A stretch of 9,433 bases of DNA from NCBI GenBank assembly GCA_913020235.1, contig CAJWBT010000070.1, positions 1-9,433 of the forward strand. Direction: 5' to 3'. Numbering within the stretch: position 1 is the first letter of the stretch; every line of letters begins with the position of its first letter. Under the pieces are notes generated by a model, which did not search any database, was not told the DNA's origin, and worked only from the letters and a program-made list of their open reading frames with translations. This document shows, piece by piece, positions 7,074-9,433 of the stretch. This DNA is from an uncultured Chloroflexota bacterium. Its GTDB lineage: Bacteria > Chloroflexota > Dehalococcoidia > UBA3495. A program made the translations under genes and the position numbers.

Positions 7074-8081
7074 CTAGCCTGACTTTTCCAGAGCCTCTTT
7101 GATCTCCCCATAGGCCTTGGGCGTGACCCAGGCCCTCCAGCGGTCTTCGTAGTTCCGCAGGTAGTAGTCAGCCATCCTTTCGGCCTCTTGCACACCGTCT
7201 CGCGAGGCCCAGGCCAGGGTCGCGTTCAACGGGTCCAGGCCCACGTTCATGCTCCGCAGCATTTCCGCTACGTCCGGGGCTTTGTCCATAAGGCCCCGGT
7301 GGGCAAGCTTGTCGACGGGCAGGCTCTCGTAGGCGCAGGCCTGGGTCAGAGGGCGGAGATTGGGGTCATCGCTGGCCGCGATGACTGTGTCCCGGCAGGC
7401 GTCGTCATGCGGAGGTTCCTCCAGGATATGCCAATCGTAAGCTCCCACGAGGGCCGTGGGCGCCCAGTAGAAGCCGACGACTGGCTGGTGGCTGTCCTGG
7501 TATCTCGCCAAGACCGCTGCCAGGGCGTCGTTGGAGGCGGGAGAAAGGAGATTGTAGTACCTGGTGAGGCCGTAGGCCTCCAGCTTCACTTCATTCAACT
7601 TCTGGCACTTGAATCCGATGGGGCAGTTGTAAAAGACACCTTTGGACGGGTCCTGGGGGTCCCGGAACAGCTCCCATTGGTCCGTCATGTCCTGCACCGT
7701 TTCGATTTGGTGCTGCTCTGCAACCCACTTTGGGATGATGAAGAACTGGGGGCCGCCCTCGTAGGTCATACCCAGGTTGACGATGTTGCCTTGGTCCAGT
7801 TGCTGGTTATACCAGTCGGGGATGTTCTGCTGCCAGCCCTCCAGGTTCAGGTCCACCTCGCCCTTGGGAAGAGCCTCCTGCATCCCGAAGGTATTGGATA
7901 CCACGGTCTCCACCGGGTAGCCGTACCCGTTCTCCACGATGAACTCGAATATAGCGTTGTTCAAAGAGAGGGATTCCCACTGGCCGTCATGGAGCTTGAT
8001 CACCGGTTTCTCACCGCCGCAGGCGGCGGCCAGGACCACCAGAATCAAGGCAAGTACCGCGACCAGGGCTCTGCCGTGCAT
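7074..8081 (-). CDS. Glycine betaine/choline/proline-type ABC substrate-binding lipoprotein (OpuAC domain)
   Basis: A 335-residue extracytoplasmic binding protein. Residues 1-20 form a lipoprotein signal peptide (MHGRALVAVLALILVVLAAA) with Cys21 as the lipidated residue; the -3 position is Ala, a tolerated variant of the lipobox. The mature part matches the OpuAC fold, with KLHDGQWESLSLNNAIFEFI, ALPKGEVDLNLEGWQQN, EGGPQFFIIPKWV and VVGFYWAPTALVGAYDWHILEEPP. Several Trp and Tyr residues (Trp35, Trp83, Tyr205, Trp206) are candidates for the aromatic cage that such proteins use for quaternary ammonium ligands. Cysteines 153/159 and 229/249 may form disulfides. ATG 8081-8079 is chosen because the signal peptide begins there. 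TTG 8090, with GGAGAG just upstream, is a credible alternative; the open frame to 8207 lacks signal character. No permease or ATPase is adjacent; the next gene downstream is the sensor kinase. The ligand is a family inference. Confidence 0.88.
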   Translation of the reverse strand: MHGRALVAVLALILVVLAAACGGEKPVIKLHDGQWESLSLNNAIFEFIVENGYGYPVETVVSNTFGMQEALPKGEVDLNLEGWQQNIPDWYNQQLDQGNIVNLGMTYEGGPQFFIIPKWVAEQHQIETVQDMTDQWELFRDPQDPSKGVFYNCPIGFKCQKLNEVKLEAYGLTRYYNLLSPASNDALAAVLARYQDSHQPVVGFYWAPTALVGAYDWHILEEPPHDDACRDTVIAASDDPNLRPLTQACAYESLPVDKLAHRGLMDKAPDVAEMLRSMNVGLDPLNATLAWASRDGVQEAERMADYYLRNYEDRWRAWVTPKAYGEIKEALEKSG

Positions 8082-8387
8082 TGTGCTCAATAGGCTCTCC
8101 GGGGTTGCGGCTCCACGTACACTCCACCGCCGAGGGCGGCCCGCCACGCAACAGCGTCCAGCGGACACACCGATGAACAGAGTCATACTAAAGGAGGATG
8201 GCGGCATCAGTTAAATGGCGGACCCGGACATCCCCCAAATGGGGGAGAGGGAAAGCACCGACAACCGAAACGAACCGCCAGGGGAGCCCCGCAGCCCACC
8301 TTCGGCGGGGCAATGCGACGTTGCCCGCTCCGTTCCCGCGTGACTCTCCGTGGCGGGCCGGATGTTAAAGCAAACTTGGCGGAATAC
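8082..8387 (-). promoter_or_regulatory. Structured leader/promoter region upstream of the binding-protein gene
   Basis: About 306 bases between the glycosylase stop and the binding-protein start. Read on the minus strand it contains, in order, GGGCAA-CGTCGCA-TTGCCC (8326-8308), CCCCGC-CGAAGGTGGGCT-GCGGGG (8310-8287) and TCCCCC-ATTT-GGGGGA (8246-8231). The first two share bases 8308-8310 and cannot form together. No known riboswitch class was recognised. No clear promoter pair was found, although the binding-protein gene needs one unless it is read from the glycosylase gene. There is no T-tract, so there is no obvious terminator for the glycosylase gene. Confidence 0.35.
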
Positions 8388-9209
8388 TCAGTTCTTGATG
8401 AGCATCCCCGGCTGGCAGCGGCGGCAATAGCTGGTGATCCGCTGGTTGGCCGTGATCTGGCTGATGTTGCCGCCGCAGCCGGGGCAGGGCCGGCCTCCCT
8501 TGTTGTGCACCTTCAGGAAGTCCCGGACCTTCACGTGGATATTTTCCGCCATTCGTTGCCGCAGCACGGTGATGGCCTCCCGCACCACCGCCGGGCATTG
8601 CTCGAACAAACGGCGCAGCTCCTCCGGGTTCAAGGACCGGGCCTTGCGAAATGGGGAGAGGCCGGCGGCGAACAGTATCTCGTCGGAGTAGGCGTTGCCG
8701 ATGCCGGAGACAAAAGCCCCCCGGGTGAGGATGCCTTTTATCTCGCCGTGGAAGCGTTTGAGGCGCTCTTTGAACTCCTCGAAACCGATGCCCTCCAGCA
8801 CGTCGGGTCCCTGTTCATTCAGGAGGGGCACCTGGGCCATCTGCGGCTGGTTGACATAATATACTTTCCCCATTTGCCGATCGTCCAGGTACCGCAGCTC
8901 CCCGCCCTCGGTCAGGGACAGGACGATGCAGGTCCTCTTGTATACCCGCGTCCGGGGCTCGCAATACTGGAGCGCTCCGGTGAGCATGGGATTGATGGCC
9001 AGCCAGCGGCCGCCGGAGAGTTCGATCAGCAGAAACTTGCCCCGGCGATGGACGAATTCGAGGGTCCGGCCCCTGATGTCGCCGATGAAATCCCCGGCCG
9101 GCGAGCGCAAGACAGTGGGCTTCAGCACCGTGGCGGAGCCAATTTGGTGACCCCGCACCCGGCGGTTGAGGAACTCTGTGATCACTTCCAGGTCCGGCGC
9201 CTCGGGCAT
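8388..9209 (-). CDS. Fpg/Nei (MutM-like) family DNA glycosylase/AP lyase
   Basis: A 273-residue cytoplasmic base-excision repair enzyme that removes oxidised bases such as 8-oxoguanine or formamidopyrimidines and nicks the strand. The N-terminus after Met removal gives Pro-Glu (MPEAPDLEV), the catalytic nucleophile Pro2 and Glu3. The conserved Lys is in HRRGKFLLIEL (Lys58). The helix-two-turn-helix segment has VSGIGNAYSDEILFAAGLSP. The C-terminal zinc finger is C-x2-C (CPGCGG) and C-x2-C (YCRRCQPG), with the phosphate-binding Arg in NQRITSYC. The usual HLGMSG motif reads NPMLTG here and DPRRFG reads DDRQMG, so the residues that fill the gap left by the flipped base differ from E. coli MutM. 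This points to a divergent subfamily, so I give no symbol. The ATG start has GAGGAG at 9221-9216 with a 6-base spacer. The length is normal for the family. Confidence 0.93.
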   Translation of the reverse strand: MPEAPDLEVITEFLNRRVRGHQIGSATVLKPTVLRSPAGDFIGDIRGRTLEFVHRRGKFLLIELSGGRWLAINPMLTGALQYCEPRTRVYKRTCIVLSLTEGGELRYLDDRQMGKVYYVNQPQMAQVPLLNEQGPDVLEGIGFEEFKERLKRFHGEIKGILTRGAFVSGIGNAYSDEILFAAGLSPFRKARSLNPEELRRLFEQCPAVVREAITVLRQRMAENIHVKVRDFLKVHNKGGRPCPGCGGNISQITANQRITSYCRRCQPGMLIKN

Positions 9210-9235
9210 GGCTGACTCCTCGACGATATGACGCT

Positions 9236-9264
9236 ACTATGGCCGGGCCCCGGTTGGCTGTCAA
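9236..9264 (-). promoter_or_regulatory. Sigma-70-type promoter of the DNA glycosylase gene
   Basis: On the minus strand there is a perfect -35, TTGACA (9264-9259), then a 17-base spacer and a -10 of CATAGT (9241-9236), which matches TATAAT at four of six positions. Transcription would start near 9229, giving a leader of about 20 bases that contains the GAGGAG ribosome-binding site. Confidence 0.65.
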
Positions 9265-9301
9265 CGGCCGGGATTGCTTCCTGGCCGCTGCCCGGCGCCT
9301 C

Positions 9302-9330
9302 TGGTAACCGGCATCGTTGATTGGTATTAT
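9302..9330 (+). promoter_or_regulatory. Candidate promoter of the maleate-isomerase-family gene
   Basis: A good -10, TATTAT (9325-9330, five of six matches), stands 17 bases after a weak -35, TGGTAA (9302-9307). The start would be near 9337, about 24 bases before the ATG. The AT-rich -10 stands out from GC-rich flanks. It is back to back with the glycosylase promoter, about 40 bases away. Confidence 0.4.
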
Positions 9331-9360
9331 TGACGCAGCTTAGCGCATGGAGGCCTTGTC

Positions 9361-9433
9361 ATGGCAATACGGACCCGCATCGGCGTCATGGTACCCTCGA
9401 CAAACACGACCTGCGAAGCGGATTTCAATATGG
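9361..9433 (+). CDS. Maleate cis-trans isomerase / Asp-Glu racemase superfamily protein, N-terminal fragment
   Basis: The first 24 codons of a gene that leaves the window. The start is ATG at 9361, with GGAGG at 9349-9353 and a 7-base spacer. The peptide MAIRTRIGVMVPSTNTTCEA continues DFNM. It shows a short strand ending in the PSTNTT-x-E-x-D-F motif typical of maleate isomerase and arylmalonate decarboxylase relatives, in which the Asn of PS(T/S)NT helps bind a substrate carboxylate. These cytoplasmic enzymes use a pair of cysteines further along, which cannot be seen here. The likely substrate is a small dicarboxylate; the exact reaction is open. It is divergent from the glycosylase gene. 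Confidence 0.75.
   Translation, partial: MAIRTRIGVMVPSTNTTCEADFNM

Noticed and set aside
8215..8343. Small plus-strand open frame of 42 codons near an AAAGGAGG sequence
   Set aside because: The GGAGG at 8193-8197 is 17 bases from the ATG, which is too far, and the peptide has no signal, membrane or motif character.

Overview
This GC-rich window carries genes on both strands. Seven coding regions are well supported, and two of them run off the edges. I see no mobile element, CRISPR array, rRNA or tRNA. The gene mix (an ACMSD-like amidohydrolase, a zinc alcohol dehydrogenase, a maleate-isomerase-family protein, an Fpg-type glycosylase of an unusual subfamily, and a NarL-type two-component system with a large multi-PAS/GAF kinase) would suit a free-living, GC-rich bacterium. 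Chloroflexota is my best guess. It rests on protein style only, not on a marker gene, so confidence is low.

Left part (1-2946): the 5' end of an amidohydrolase leaves the window on the minus strand (64 to 1). About 320 bases of non-coding DNA separate it from a divergent plus-strand zinc-dependent alcohol dehydrogenase (387-1391). The stretch 1392-1860 is ambiguous: a plus-strand frame resembles the C-terminal end of nucleotide pyrophosphatase/alkaline-phosphatase-family enzymes and may be a decayed fragment. A minus-strand ABM-fold small protein (2153 to 1683) runs into it with an apparently unnatural C-terminal tail. From 2154 to 2946 I recognise no gene.

Central part (2947-8081, all minus strand): a lipoprotein substrate-binding protein of the glycine-betaine (OpuAC) type, then a 1026-residue membrane histidine kinase, then a NarL/LuxR-family response regulator, closed by a strong intrinsic terminator at 2947-2977. 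Order, direction and the single terminator suggest one signalling cassette. No permease or ATPase for the binding protein lies in the window. The binding protein may therefore present a ligand to the kinase rather than, or as well as, feeding a transporter. About 300 bases upstream of it contain several GC-rich hairpins, two of which are mutually exclusive.

Right part (8388-9433): an Fpg/Nei-family DNA glycosylase on the minus strand has a good sigma-70-type promoter. It is divergent from the first 24 codons of a maleate cis-trans isomerase/Asp-Glu racemase superfamily protein that leaves the window on the plus strand.

The clearest point of biological interest is the binding protein/kinase/regulator triad. 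The other items are smaller: odd residues in the glycosylase, a possible gene remnant, and uncharacterised intergenic structure.
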